Part shown: positions 7,696 through 14,743 of the stretch, piece after piece
Position numbering within the stretch: position 1 is the first letter of the stretch
Layout of the letters: each line of letters begins with the position of its first letter
NCBI GenBank assembly: GCA_021796155.1
Contig: JAJYOO010000019.1
Span: 1-16,368 of the forward strand
DNA from: Chloroflexota bacterium
GTDB taxonomy: Bacteria > Chloroflexota > Anaerolineae > Anaerolineales > Villigracilaceae
DNA: 16,368 bases
Reading direction: 5' to 3'
The notes under the pieces: model-generated
Seen by the model: only the letters and a program-made list of their open reading frames with translations
The model's database searches: none
Told to the model about the DNA's origin: nothing
Made by a program: the position numbers and the translations under genes

Positions 7696-7778
7696 GTACA
7701 CGGACCCTGAAAGGGCGCAGGGCATTGCCACGGATTACACAGATTTACACGGATAAATCTTTAAAAAAATTTTTGTAC
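7696..7778. repeat. GTAC-bounded CACGGAT repeat, copy 3 (diverged)
   Basis: It begins GTACACGGA like copies 1 and 2, then carries a distinct GC-rich insert (7704-7726, with a CCCTGAAAGGG mini-palindrome). CCACGGATT, ACACAGATT and TACACGGATAAAT units follow, then an A/T-rich core, and it ends in GTAC at 7775-7778. It lies 30 bases after the GH99-like gene's stop and about 40 bases upstream of the next operon's -35 box, the same placement as the other copies. Confidence 0.75.
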
Positions 7779-7808
7779 CGGAATTTCTTCAAGTTCGTAC
7801 AGCCGTTA

Positions 7809-9305
7809 CTATTGGCCTCTCCACTTATCTGCATACTCGCGCGTGATCTGCAAATATTGATCGCCATATAACTCGCTCGGTTCGATGTATGTGTGTTCCC
7901 ACCATTCATTCCAGGTTGTGATGAAAATCCAATCGGGATTGCTGTGCAGGGCCGCGTCCCACGTGGAGCGATAAAAGTCGCCGTTCTGACGATCCTGCAC
8001 CAAGCCCTGGCGTCCCGGAATGTTGCGTTCATCGTAACCGGGTTGGACTGTCGCAGCCCAAATCTTTTGCGTGGGCTGATCGGCCAGCAATGAATAATTC
8101 CGCACGGCGTTGGAGGTTGACAGGTATGTTTGCGTCAGATCTTTATACGTGAAGATTCCATAATCGTGCAAGCCGTCGAAGACCTCGAGATTGTTCAAGT
8201 CGTATCCCATTGCGAGGTAAACCGCATCTTGTCCTTGGCCATGTAAAGAAGCGAAAATATTTTTCCACGTATCCAGCGGCACGGTTGCGGATGCCCAAAT
8301 GACGATCAACGGCTTGCCGTCCACTTTGATGAACGCAGGATCATTTCCATAATTTTTGATGGCGTAAACGAGCCAGTCTTGAATCGTCGAAGCATCGAGC
8401 GGGCTTCCGTTTTGTCCAGCAAGGGTTTCAAAATAAATGCTGACCTTGAAATTTTTTTGTTGAGCGATGGCAAGCAGCGTTCTCAAATTTTCATCTGTAT
8501 TGCCGCCCGGCCCCCACCAAGATGCAATAAATCCATCAATGCCTGCGGATTGTGCTTCTTCAATCTGACGCGTTATGGCTTGCGGGCTGTTCGACGAATA
8601 ACGGACAAGTGGCTGGTCGCGCAGCATGTCGGTTGTCCAATCTTTTATCGAATACCAAGTGTAATAAAACGCCAGAAGCATTCTTTGTTGATTGGTTGTC
8701 CCGGCTTTGGAAAGCAACGGCGATGAATCTTTGAGCGCGGTCAAGTCCACGCTGAACTCTTTTGGATTCAGACCCGCGCTGTTGTTCACCACGCCTTGAT
8801 GATCGAGCGATTGAACGAGTTCTGCCGTTCCACTCGTGACGTTGAAAATATTCACCGTGCTGCCGCCGATGTCTCCTTTTTGCAGACGGAATTTCATAGG
8901 CTGATTAAGAGCGTCGGATGCGACAGCATAATCCACGGTGATGCCGATTTGTTTTCCCGACTCGGACGCCGCCAGGGACTGATTCAGCGCAAGCTGCTGG
9001 ATGCCCGCCTGATAGCTGGCCAGCCTTCCGCTGACGTCCATGGTTCGCACCGCCAAGACATTTTCCGGTATAAGCAATTCCAGCGTGGACCAATCTGACG
9101 TTGTCTCAAATTTGATTTGCAGGCGATAGAACGCAACGGTTCCGGGCGGGTAGGAGGTAGCCGTCGGTGTTGGCGCAGGCGTATTTGTGCTTACCGCGGT
9201 TGAAGTCGGCGTTTCGGACGCGGGTATATTTCCTGGCGTGCAGGAAATCAAAAAGCATAATGCGAACAGAGTGATAAGGAATCGGCGTGACATCATCCCT
9301 CTCAT
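7809..9305 (-). CDS. GH99-like glycoside hydrolase lipoprotein
   Basis: A 498-residue secreted lipoprotein. The signal peptide ends at a textbook lipobox LISC (C22) and is followed by a Thr/Pro-rich linker (about 30-53). A beta-rich N-terminal domain spans about 57-195. The C-terminal half (about 207-498) is a GH99/GH71-type barrel with YYTWY (214-218), RYSSNSP, SWWGPGGNTD (from 262) and the active-site block NEWWEHTYIEPS (from 466). The two glutamates of NEWWE (E467, E470) match the catalytic pair of GH99 endo-alpha-mannosidases. An alpha-mannoside or similar surface glycan is the likely substrate; the exact linkage is inference. The ATG at 9305 is chosen because it overlaps the upstream stop (ATGA). 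ATGs at 9296 and 9293 with AGAGGG are alternatives. Confidence 0.87.
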   Translation of the reverse strand: MRGMMSRRFLITLFALCFLISCTPGNIPASETPTSTAVSTNTPAPTPTATSYPPGTVAFYRLQIKFETTSDWSTLELLIPENVLAVRTMDVSGRLASYQAGIQQLALNQSLAASESGKQIGITVDYAVASDALNQPMKFRLQKGDIGGSTVNIFNVTSGTAELVQSLDHQGVVNNSAGLNPKEFSVDLTALKDSSPLLSKAGTTNQQRMLLAFYYTWYSIKDWTTDMLRDQPLVRYSSNSPQAITRQIEEAQSAGIDGFIASWWGPGGNTDENLRTLLAIAQQKNFKVSIYFETLAGQNGSPLDASTIQDWLVYAIKNYGNDPAFIKVDGKPLIVIWASATVPLDTWKNIFASLHGQGQDAVYLAMGYDLNNLEVFDGLHDYGIFTYKDLTQTYLSTSNAVRNYSLLADQPTQKIWAATVQPGYDERNIPGRQGLVQDRQNGDFYRSTWDAALHSNPDWIFITTWNEWWEHTYIEPSELYGDQYLQITREYADKWRGQ

Positions 9306-10234
9306 TTCGACATTGCCACGACCCATGAGTTGTTTCCATAAGCGATGGACGTGATGTTGAAATCTTTGTCCCAATACGATTTGATGTCTTCCTCAGGATA
9401 ATCGGATTGCTTCAGATACGATTGGTTGGCATAATTCATTCCCTCAGACATGATGACAACCCACTTGGACGCGCCGTATGCGATGCCGGTAATGTCGGAA
9501 CCTCGCTCCCAGTATTCTTTGATTTTGTCTTCCGGTAATACGGTGTCCATCAAATAAACCTGTTGACTGAGGTTTGTTCCCTGTGACATGACGATGACCC
9601 ACGTGTCATCTCCGTATGCAACCGCATTAATGAAATATCCTTGATCCCATTTTTCCTGAATATCGCTTTCTGGAAAATCTGCGTTTGTAAAATAGGTTTG
9701 GTTGATGAAGCCGGTTCCTTTGCTCATCACCACGACCCATTGGCCGTCACCATAATAAATGTGGGTAATATCAAAATCCTCGTCCCAATATTTTCTGATT
9801 TTATCTTTTGGAAGAGCTGCATCGGTGAAGTAGGCCTGGTTGGTAAACCCAACTTGATTGGTTAATATCGCGAACCATTCATCGTCTGCGTAAGCCAATC
9901 CAGTCAGGTAGTTTTCTTTGTCCCAGCATTCTCTGATTTCTTCTTCCGGCAAGTAGGTTCTCTTTATCCATGTCTGTTCGCCGTTGCAGAAAGATGCCTG
10001 TGTCGCTGGCGGGCTGATTGTTCCATTCGGTAAAACCGTTGTGGACGCGGATAAACCGGCAGTTGAAACCACTAAACTGGATGTTGCGTCGGATGATGGC
10101 GTTGGATTTTTTGCAGTGCGTTCAGCGCTGATGAGCAGGAAGATTCCCCCGATGATTGCTGCCAAAACCGTGCCTAAGCATCCCAGGCTTGCCTTGGTTA
10201 CTTCAATCCCCACCGTTTTCTTGGTCTCTCCCAT
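9302..10234 (-). CDS. Membrane-anchored protein of five 46-residue repeats (DUF7477-like)
   Basis: A 310-residue protein with a short cytoplasmic N-terminus, one transmembrane helix (about 16-37), a Ser/Thr-rich spacer (about 43-82) and then five repeats from residue 92 to the end. The repeat consensus is about LPEDKIKEYWD...ITGIAYG...WVVVMSKGT...NQ-Y. Four units are exactly 46 residues; the fifth stops after WVVAMSK. The motif resembles the repeat region I recall as DUF7477, present at the C-terminus of plant MUT9-like kinases; this needs a profile search. The function is unknown; an extracellular binding propeller is plausible. The ATG at 10234 has GAGG 5 bases upstream. It is first in an operon with the GH99-like lipoprotein (4-base overlap) and has its own promoter. 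Confidence 0.88.
   Translation of the reverse strand: MGETKKTVGIEVTKASLGCLGTVLAAIIGGIFLLISAERTAKNPTPSSDATSSLVVSTAGLSASTTVLPNGTISPPATQASFCNGEQTWIKRTYLPEEEIRECWDKENYLTGLAYADDEWFAILTNQVGFTNQAYFTDAALPKDKIRKYWDEDFDITHIYYGDGQWVVVMSKGTGFINQTYFTNADFPESDIQEKWDQGYFINAVAYGDDTWVIVMSQGTNLSQQVYLMDTVLPEDKIKEYWERGSDITGIAYGASKWVVIMSEGMNYANQSYLKQSDYPEEDIKSYWDKDFNITSIAYGNNSWVVAMSK
9305..9961 (-). repeat. Five in-frame 138-bp coding repeats
   Basis: Units lie at 9824-9961, 9686-9823, 9548-9685, 9410-9547 and 9305-9409 (partial). The protein repeats are strictly periodic, but the DNA units have drifted apart, so the array is old and under protein-level selection, not a recent tandem expansion. Conserved positions in each unit are a Pro, then E/D-x-I, a Trp (WD or WE), I/L-T or I-N, an AYG-like turn, a second Trp (WVV), M/L-S or L-T, and Q-x-Y. 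Confidence 0.92.
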
Positions 10235-10281
10235 TTGAGCCTCGCTATTCTGAATCGAGCGGGATCAATAATTTCAAATTC

Positions 10282-10311
10282 AGTATAGCACCGCGCGAGG
10301 GATGAATTCAA
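10282..10311 (-). promoter_or_regulatory. Sigma-70-type promoter of the repeat-protein / GH99 operon
   Basis: On the minus strand TTGAAT (10306-10311), an 18-base spacer, then TGC followed directly by TATACT (10282-10287). It lies 47 bases upstream of the start codon and just after the terminator at 10351-10380, so this operon is expressed independently of the genes upstream. Confidence 0.75.
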
Positions 10312-10350
10312 GTTGAAGAAATTCGAGCGAGTCTCACAACGGTATGTAAC

Positions 10351-10380
10351 AAAAAAGCCGCAGCGTTGCTGCAGCTTTTT
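10351..10380 (-). terminator. Intrinsic terminator after the 10389-10883 gene
   Basis: Arms AAAAAGC-C-GCAGC and GCTGC-A-GCTTTTT pair with one mismatch around a GTT loop. Read on the minus strand, the stem is followed by a run of T. It lies 9 bases after the stop codon at 10389, correctly placed to end that transcript. Confidence 0.85.
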
Positions 10381-10388
10381 ATCGGCGG

Positions 10389-10883
10389 TTAAGGTTGATG
10401 CGTCGGCATGTGATCGTTCTTTTCGGGAGTCTTGTCTTTTTTCTTGTGATGCACAAAAATTTTTTTGACAGGATTGCCGGACGACTGCTGGCGCATGTGC
10501 TTGTTAATGAACAGCGGCAGGCAGATGCTGTTCCACGTGTGTTTGACGGATGGGACAATCGTCGGGAGCGGCGTCGCTGTCCGCCAGGATAAGCGGCGAT
10601 GTTCCATCTCGGCCAGGCGCTGGGCAAGTTTCATCCGTCCGTGGGATGAAGCTAATTCGGGAACGGAGGCTACGGCCAAAGTCCGCGCGCGAAGCGAGGT
10701 TTTGAGCAGGGGCCGGAGTTTTTTTGCCAGTCGCGGATATTTTGCCAGCGCGGCATCCATATCCATCCCATGTTCAAGGGCCTCTAAACAAGATTCAAGC
10801 GCGTCGTAAAGCCGTCTTTTGTCCATGGCTTTATCCAAAAGTAATTCCAGAAAGTGGATGCGTCCAACGTCAAGTGACATCAT
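10389..10883 (-). CDS. Small helical protein of unknown function
   Basis: A 164-residue protein. The first 60 residues look helical (LYDALESCLEALEHGMDMDA, then ALAKYPRLAKKLRPLL). This pattern is common at the start of Chloroflexi proteins encoded near sigma factors (DUF5667-like), which usually continue into a membrane helix. Here the middle (about 105-128) is only weakly hydrophobic, and the end is strongly basic and His/Lys-rich (KKIFVHHKKKDKTPEKNDH), so a membrane segment is doubtful. I checked for a frameshift that would restore a helix and saw none. No sigma factor gene is adjacent. The start is ATG 10883 or 10880, with a weak ribosome binding site. The terminator at 10351-10380 supports a real transcript. 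The function is not assigned. Confidence 0.7.
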   Translation of the reverse strand: MMSLDVGRIHFLELLLDKAMDKRRLYDALESCLEALEHGMDMDAALAKYPRLAKKLRPLLKTSLRARTLAVASVPELASSHGRMKLAQRLAEMEHRRLSWRTATPLPTIVPSVKHTWNSICLPLFINKHMRQQSSGNPVKKIFVHHKKKDKTPEKNDHMPTHQP

Positions 10884-11068
10884 TGATTTCTACTTTGATT
10901 AACGCTGAGGACACAAATCTGATATGGCTTATGTATAAGAAATATCTAAAAATAGAAGCGATTGCTGCAACAACGATTTTTATTCGGCGTTGACCAGGCA
11001 ATGACGATCCGGTGATATTTCTATATCAAGGATGCGCCGCTCATTGAAGGTCTTACCGGCCATGTCTC

Positions 11069-11326
11069 TTACAAGCCGAGCCGTCCTTTGATTTCAAATA
11101 TACCTTCCCTGGCTTGATCAATTCCAACATTATGGATTTGCCGGTAGATCGCGATGGCCTGAAGCATATTTCCTTTTTTGAGCTGTTCGACGATTCGCGG
11201 ATCATCCTGCGGCGCGGACTCGGGAACAAATGTGATGCCAAGATGCTTGTAAAGAAAATCAACCTCGCCTTGCAGGCGGATGACCATCTCCCGCAACCTG
11301 GCATATTCCTGTTCAGTGATTGTCAT
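11069..11326 (-). CDS. Small protein with L7/L12 C-terminal-like domain
   Basis: An 85-residue protein. An N-terminal amphipathic helix, probably a coiled coil (about 4-30, LREMVIRLQGEVDFLYKHLG), is joined by a Pro/Asp linker to a small alpha/beta module. That module contains IVEQLKKGNMLQAIAIYRQ and GIDQAREGIFEIKGRL (45-83). It resembles the C-terminal domain of ribosomal protein L7/L12, in which the corresponding region contacts translation factors, but the ribosome-binding N-terminal domain is absent. The ATG at 11326 is chosen because GAGGAG lies 5 bases upstream. The frame stays open upstream, but that part is low-quality sequence overlapping the lipoprotein gene. It lies 85 bases after the TolB-like gene. 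Its role is unknown; it may be a dimeric adaptor. Confidence 0.82.
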   Translation of the reverse strand: MTITEQEYARLREMVIRLQGEVDFLYKHLGITFVPESAPQDDPRIVEQLKKGNMLQAIAIYRQIHNVGIDQAREGIFEIKGRLGL

Positions 11327-11411
11327 ATTGTCTCCTCTTGAATTTGATTTTCCTGGACTGTATTTGTTTCGGCCAGAGAGATAATTTGCCGTAAGATGGA
11401 TGTGGAAATTC

Positions 11412-12830
11412 TCAAGGCAGCCAGATGGCCTGATTGATGCTTCCGGTTTTTCCGAGCAGGCGCGGCGTGAAATCTGGGTAGGATGCCGCGGATAGCGATC
11501 CATCATGCGAAGCAATGAACAAGGTGTTCCCGTTGACCGGGTCCCAGATCAGTTGATTCACCGAGGTGTTCATGACCGTCGCCCAATCCGTATTGGAGGT
11601 TTTCACTTCAACACGCCCCTTTTGATTCTGGATGACCTCCCAGGCTTGATAACCTTGCTTCGATATGGCCGGATGGTAAGACGCGTCGTACACGGGCGGA
11701 CCGTAACGCGTCTTGCCGTCAGACGAAAAGAGCGCTTCGGGATATGCGTCAAAGACATTGCTTTCCGGCAGCCAGCTGACCTCATACGTTTTTTTATCGA
11801 GCAGTTTGACTGGCGAAGTTTGCCCGCGTAAAAGCAAAAAAGTTCCTTCGCCGGGCGAGTTGGAGCATCCCGCCGCGCCCGCGAAGAGAAGCGCATGATT
11901 CTCCGGCGATTGTGCGATGCCGTAATAAAAACTTAGGTCCATGACCGGAGTCGTTTTTCCAGTGGTAACATCCACCGTGTGAAGATTCTGGGAAAAGCAT
12001 TGATCGTCGCTGTCATAAGTGAGATAGTGCGTATTGTCCTGCCAGCCGACGAAATTATCGTGGAGACCTTTCGGCTTCGGTTCATTGAGAACTTTTCCAT
12101 CCGCAGCATGGACAGCCCACACACCGTCCATTTGGGTATATCCGATGATCGCGCCGCCAAACGGCGGAACCCAACTTACGCCGTAATGCAAAATATATTG
12201 TCCATCCGGCGACCATGAAGGCAGTATCGCTTGCGATGGGCCGTCGGTCAATTGTGTGATCTTTCCAGTCGAAATATCGTAGAGATACAAATCCGATGTC
12301 GGGCCGTTGATGGCGCCCATGAAGGCAAGCTGGCTTCCATCCGGATTCCATGCGACGCTGTTGTATTGTGCGATGGCATAGTAGGCAAATGAATGAGCGC
12401 TGGTTGGACTTATATCTGATTCGCTCTGTGGGGCGTCGAGCAGGTGTGTGATGGTTTTTGTTTCACCGGATGGAATGGAAACCAGAACCAGATCAAGCGC
12501 TTGATCGTTGTTGACAACGAGCGCGGCTTGATCTCCTTTTGGCGAAATGGCTTGACGTAAGTCACTCGCATTAAAGTCGAGGCTGGAAACTTGAGTTAAA
12601 AAACTGCCATCGGGATTCGATATCCATAATCCGCCCTGACCCGCGAAGAGGACATAAGGTCCGCTTGCGTTCAACCCGGACGGTGATGCGGGCGCGGACG
12701 AAACCGGCGTGTCCGTCACGATGATGGGTGACTCAGTCGGCGTGCTGGTGACGTTGGATGTGAATAAACTGCATGAAAGCGAAAGCATCAACACAATAGA
12801 AAGCAGAATGATTTTCAAATTGTTTTTCAT
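11412..12830 (-). CDS. TolB-like beta-propeller lipoprotein
   Basis: A 472-residue secreted lipoprotein. The signal peptide ends in LSLSC (C20), followed by a Thr/Pro/Ser-rich linker (about 24-55), then a WD40-like/PD40 beta-propeller. Typical blade motifs are ISNPDGSFLTQV, VAWNPDGSQLAF (159-170) with LYLYDISTGKITQLT, and SWSPDGQYILHYG (from about 206). Later blades are more diverged (QSPENHALLFAG, SSDGKTRYG, WDPVNGNTLF). Such propellers usually bind proteins or sugars rather than catalyse. The ATG at 12830 is chosen because GGAG lies 5 bases upstream and it gives an intact signal peptide; the longer frame from 12926 does not. A well-formed promoter lies at 12939-12967. It may be cotranscribed with the L7/L12-like gene 85 bases downstream. 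Confidence 0.87.
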   Translation of the reverse strand: MKNNLKIILLSIVLMLSLSCSLFTSNVTSTPTESPIIVTDTPVSSAPASPSGLNASGPYVLFAGQGGLWISNPDGSFLTQVSSLDFNASDLRQAISPKGDQAALVVNNDQALDLVLVSIPSGETKTITHLLDAPQSESDISPTSAHSFAYYAIAQYNSVAWNPDGSQLAFMGAINGPTSDLYLYDISTGKITQLTDGPSQAILPSWSPDGQYILHYGVSWVPPFGGAIIGYTQMDGVWAVHAADGKVLNEPKPKGLHDNFVGWQDNTHYLTYDSDDQCFSQNLHTVDVTTGKTTPVMDLSFYYGIAQSPENHALLFAGAAGCSNSPGEGTFLLLRGQTSPVKLLDKKTYEVSWLPESNVFDAYPEALFSSDGKTRYGPPVYDASYHPAISKQGYQAWEVIQNQKGRVEVKTSNTDWATVMNTSVNQLIWDPVNGNTLFIASHDGSLSAASYPDFTPRLLGKTGSINQAIWLP

Positions 12831-12938
12831 GGCATCTCCCTGGTGCTCTCGTTGCCGTCCCCGGCGACGAGCAGCCGTTAGCATGTTATTCGCTGACTCT
12901 TGCAAGAAGTCTATCGTTTCGTGCACTGTTTGCAGGCC

Positions 12939-12967
12939 ATCATAAAGCTAAGTCAGCCCGATTTCAA
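12939..12967 (-). promoter_or_regulatory. Sigma-70-type promoter of the TolB-like lipoprotein gene
   Basis: On the minus strand TTGAAA (12962-12967), a 17-base spacer and TATGAT (12939-12944), near consensus in both boxes. It predicts a leader of about 100 bases before the ATG at 12830. No clear structure was seen in the leader. Confidence 0.8.
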
Positions 12968-13026
12968 TAGGAAAAAGGGAGTAAACACTTCGCGGCCACT
13001 ACCCAAAAGCGATAGTGTGGACGCGA

Positions 13027-13614
13027 TCATGGAATCAGAAAAGGAACGCGGCGTTTGTATTCGAGATAAGAGGGCCCAAAGCGGAGTTCCAATTCAAGTT
13101 CCTCGAAGAACTTCAGGAACAGGATGTGCGCGGGGATAATGCCCAATGCCGCGCCCAAGGTCACGGAGGTGGAGCCCGCAATCAGTCCGGCCCCGATGCA
13201 GATCAGGTAATATCCCAGCGACATCGGATTGCGTGTGTACTTGTAAATATCCAATTCGACGATATGTTGAGTCAGGCGGAATGCGGCCGCGCCATGCCCA
13301 AACTCCAACAAATCTTTATTGGTAATGATCCCGAGAGCAAGCCCCGGTAAAACCAGAATAATTCCGATCACCAGCATGATCGGTTTCAATGGCAGTGATG
13401 GGATTCCGAACAGCTCATCGAAGTGGGTGAGGCCCGGATAGAAAAGTGCGATGACTCCCGGAAAGATCATGCAGGCGAAATATAAAAAGTGGACAATCTT
13501 ACAGCTTGACTCAGCGTTCTCTTTGCTCCGATGCCGTCTCAACCAGATGCCTGCTGTGATGACGCCGCTGACAAAGATGATCCACCCGATTACGATCAGA
13601 ATGATGACGAACAT
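13027..13614 (-). CDS. Isoprenylcysteine / phospholipid methyltransferase-like membrane protein
   Basis: A 195-residue protein with about five hydrophobic helices. The C-terminal half carries the family signature: YTRNPMSLGYY (126-136) and, after another helix, EELELELRFGPSYLEYK then RRVPFLIP (171-195). This is the ICMT/PEMT-like fold that binds S-adenosylmethionine at the membrane and methylates a lipid or prenylated group. In bacteria such proteins are often of unknown substrate. The ATG at 13614 has GGGAGG 6 bases upstream. It follows the desaturase stop by 44 bases on the same strand, so the two are probably cotranscribed and may both alter membrane lipids. The family call is good; the substrate is not known. 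Confidence 0.85.
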   Translation of the reverse strand: MFVIILIVIGWIIFVSGVITAGIWLRRHRSKENAESSCKIVHFLYFACMIFPGVIALFYPGLTHFDELFGIPSLPLKPIMLVIGIILVLPGLALGIITNKDLLEFGHGAAAFRLTQHIVELDIYKYTRNPMSLGYYLICIGAGLIAGSTSVTLGAALGIIPAHILFLKFFEELELELRFGPSYLEYKRRVPFLIP

Positions 13615-13658
13615 GGAAACCCTCCCGCATTGCGACTGAAAGCAATAAGTTGTATTTC

Positions 13659-14657
13659 TTATGCGGCCCGGACTTGATATCTTTTCAATCCGTCCCAGCC
13701 CACAAGTTGACGGGTTGCTTCATCGTAGAGTCGCAGGCTCAGCGATTTCAGGCTGGAGCGCAACGTCAGGGGCTTGATGTGCAGGATCGGATTCTCTTGA
13801 TAGGCTTTCGACAAATTGTAGTTTGGGATTTTGGCGCCCAAGTGATGGATGTGGTGAAAACCGATGTTGCCCGTAATCCATTGCAGGATAGGCGGTAATT
13901 TGTAGAAGGAACTGCCTTGCATACTTGCTTTGAAATAATCCCACTGTCCGTGACGTTCCCAATACACGCCGATGAAATTATGTTGGACATAGAACAACCA
14001 AATGCCAGCGGATGCTCCAAACATCATTACCAACAATTGGACAACGAAATAATCCTGCCAGCCAAAGGCAAAACATAGTGCGGTGATGATCACGGCTAAA
14101 GCTAGGTTCGTCCACCAGACGCTGGCTTGCTCGCGCCTGCCATTCTTTCGCGGGACGCGTTGAACAAAAGCAAACATGATGACCGAACCGAAAACAAACA
14201 TCGCGATGGGATTGCGCATCACGCGGTAGCCAACTTTCTTCCACCACGGTGCGTCGAGGTATTCTTGCACGGTCATGGTATACACGTCGCCCACGCCGCG
14301 CCGGTCAAGGTCGCCAGACGTTGCGTGATGGATGGCGTGGTCATGTTTCCAACTGTAATATGGCGTGAAGGTCAGAACTCCGGTGATGAAACCCAGGAAG
14401 TCATTCGCCCGCTGTGATTTGAAGAACGATCCATGTCCGCAGTCGTGGAAGATGATAAACGTGCGGATCATAAAACCCGCGGTGATGATGCAGAGTGGCA
14501 AGGCCAGCCAGAACGAGATATGGAAAACCCACAGCGCAAGGTAGAAGAAAACAAGGAACGGAACTACGCTATTGAGAACCTGCCAGAGACTTTGACGCAA
14601 ATCAGGATGGGCATATTTAGCAACAATCGGCTGCCAGCGAATTTTTTCAGCATTCAT
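13659..14657 (-). CDS. Membrane fatty acid desaturase (DesA/delta-12 type)
   Basis: A 332-residue integral membrane di-iron desaturase. The three histidine boxes are complete: HDCGH (71-75), HDHAIHH (105-111) and HHIHH (268-272), with QHNFIGVYW (225-233) between them as in acyl-lipid desaturases of the DesA/omega-6 class. It introduces double bonds into membrane acyl chains using molecular oxygen and an external electron donor, which suggests that the host meets oxygen. No ferredoxin or reductase gene is adjacent. The ATG at 14657 is chosen because AGGAGG lies 5 bases upstream; ATGs at 14660 and 14675 are less well spaced. A palindrome at 14680-14697 lies just upstream and may be an operator. 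The regiospecificity cannot be fixed from sequence. Confidence 0.93.
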   Translation of the reverse strand: MNAEKIRWQPIVAKYAHPDLRQSLWQVLNSVVPFLVFFYLALWVFHISFWLALPLCIITAGFMIRTFIIFHDCGHGSFFKSQRANDFLGFITGVLTFTPYYSWKHDHAIHHATSGDLDRRGVGDVYTMTVQEYLDAPWWKKVGYRVMRNPIAMFVFGSVIMFAFVQRVPRKNGRREQASVWWTNLALAVIITALCFAFGWQDYFVVQLLVMMFGASAGIWLFYVQHNFIGVYWERHGQWDYFKASMQGSSFYKLPPILQWITGNIGFHHIHHLGAKIPNYNLSKAYQENPILHIKPLTLRSSLKSLSLRLYDEATRQLVGWDGLKRYQVRAA

Positions 14658-14679
14658 CATACCCTCCTGAATCATTGTA

Positions 14680-14697
14680 CATCAAATCGCTTTGATG
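14680..14697. promoter_or_regulatory. Palindrome upstream of the desaturase gene (candidate operator)
   Basis: CATCAAATCGCTTTGATG has 7-bp perfect arms around TCGC and lies 23 bases before the desaturase ATG. The size and symmetry suit a dimeric repressor of the TetR or GntR kind, but no regulator gene is present in the window. No convincing promoter boxes were found beside it. Confidence 0.4.
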
Positions 14698-14743
14698 AAA
14701 GTCCGTTTTATTGGGAGTGGCTAAATTCAAAAACATAAACCAA

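Noticed and set aside
9305..9961. Recent DNA tandem expansion
   Set aside because: Only the protein pattern is strictly periodic. The nucleotide units differ substantially, so it is an old, selected repeat protein.
10389..10627. Frameshift in the 10389-10883 gene restoring a membrane segment
   Set aside because: The other minus-strand frame here is Arg/Ser/Thr-rich with no hydrophobic helix, so no repair is supported.
11327..11515. N-terminal extension of the L7/L12-like protein from 11515
   Set aside because: The extension is basic, without homology in appearance, and overlaps the 3' end of the lipoprotein gene. A strong GAGGAG site marks the ATG at 11326.
12831..12926. N-terminal extension of the TolB-like protein from 12926
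   Set aside because: It would bury the lipoprotein signal peptide behind 32 charged residues and would begin just downstream of the predicted -10 box. GGAG supports the ATG at 12830.
12968..13026. Terminator after the methyltransferase gene
   Set aside because: Only a weak 5-bp stem (CACTA/TAGTG) and a distant T-run were found, not enough to call.
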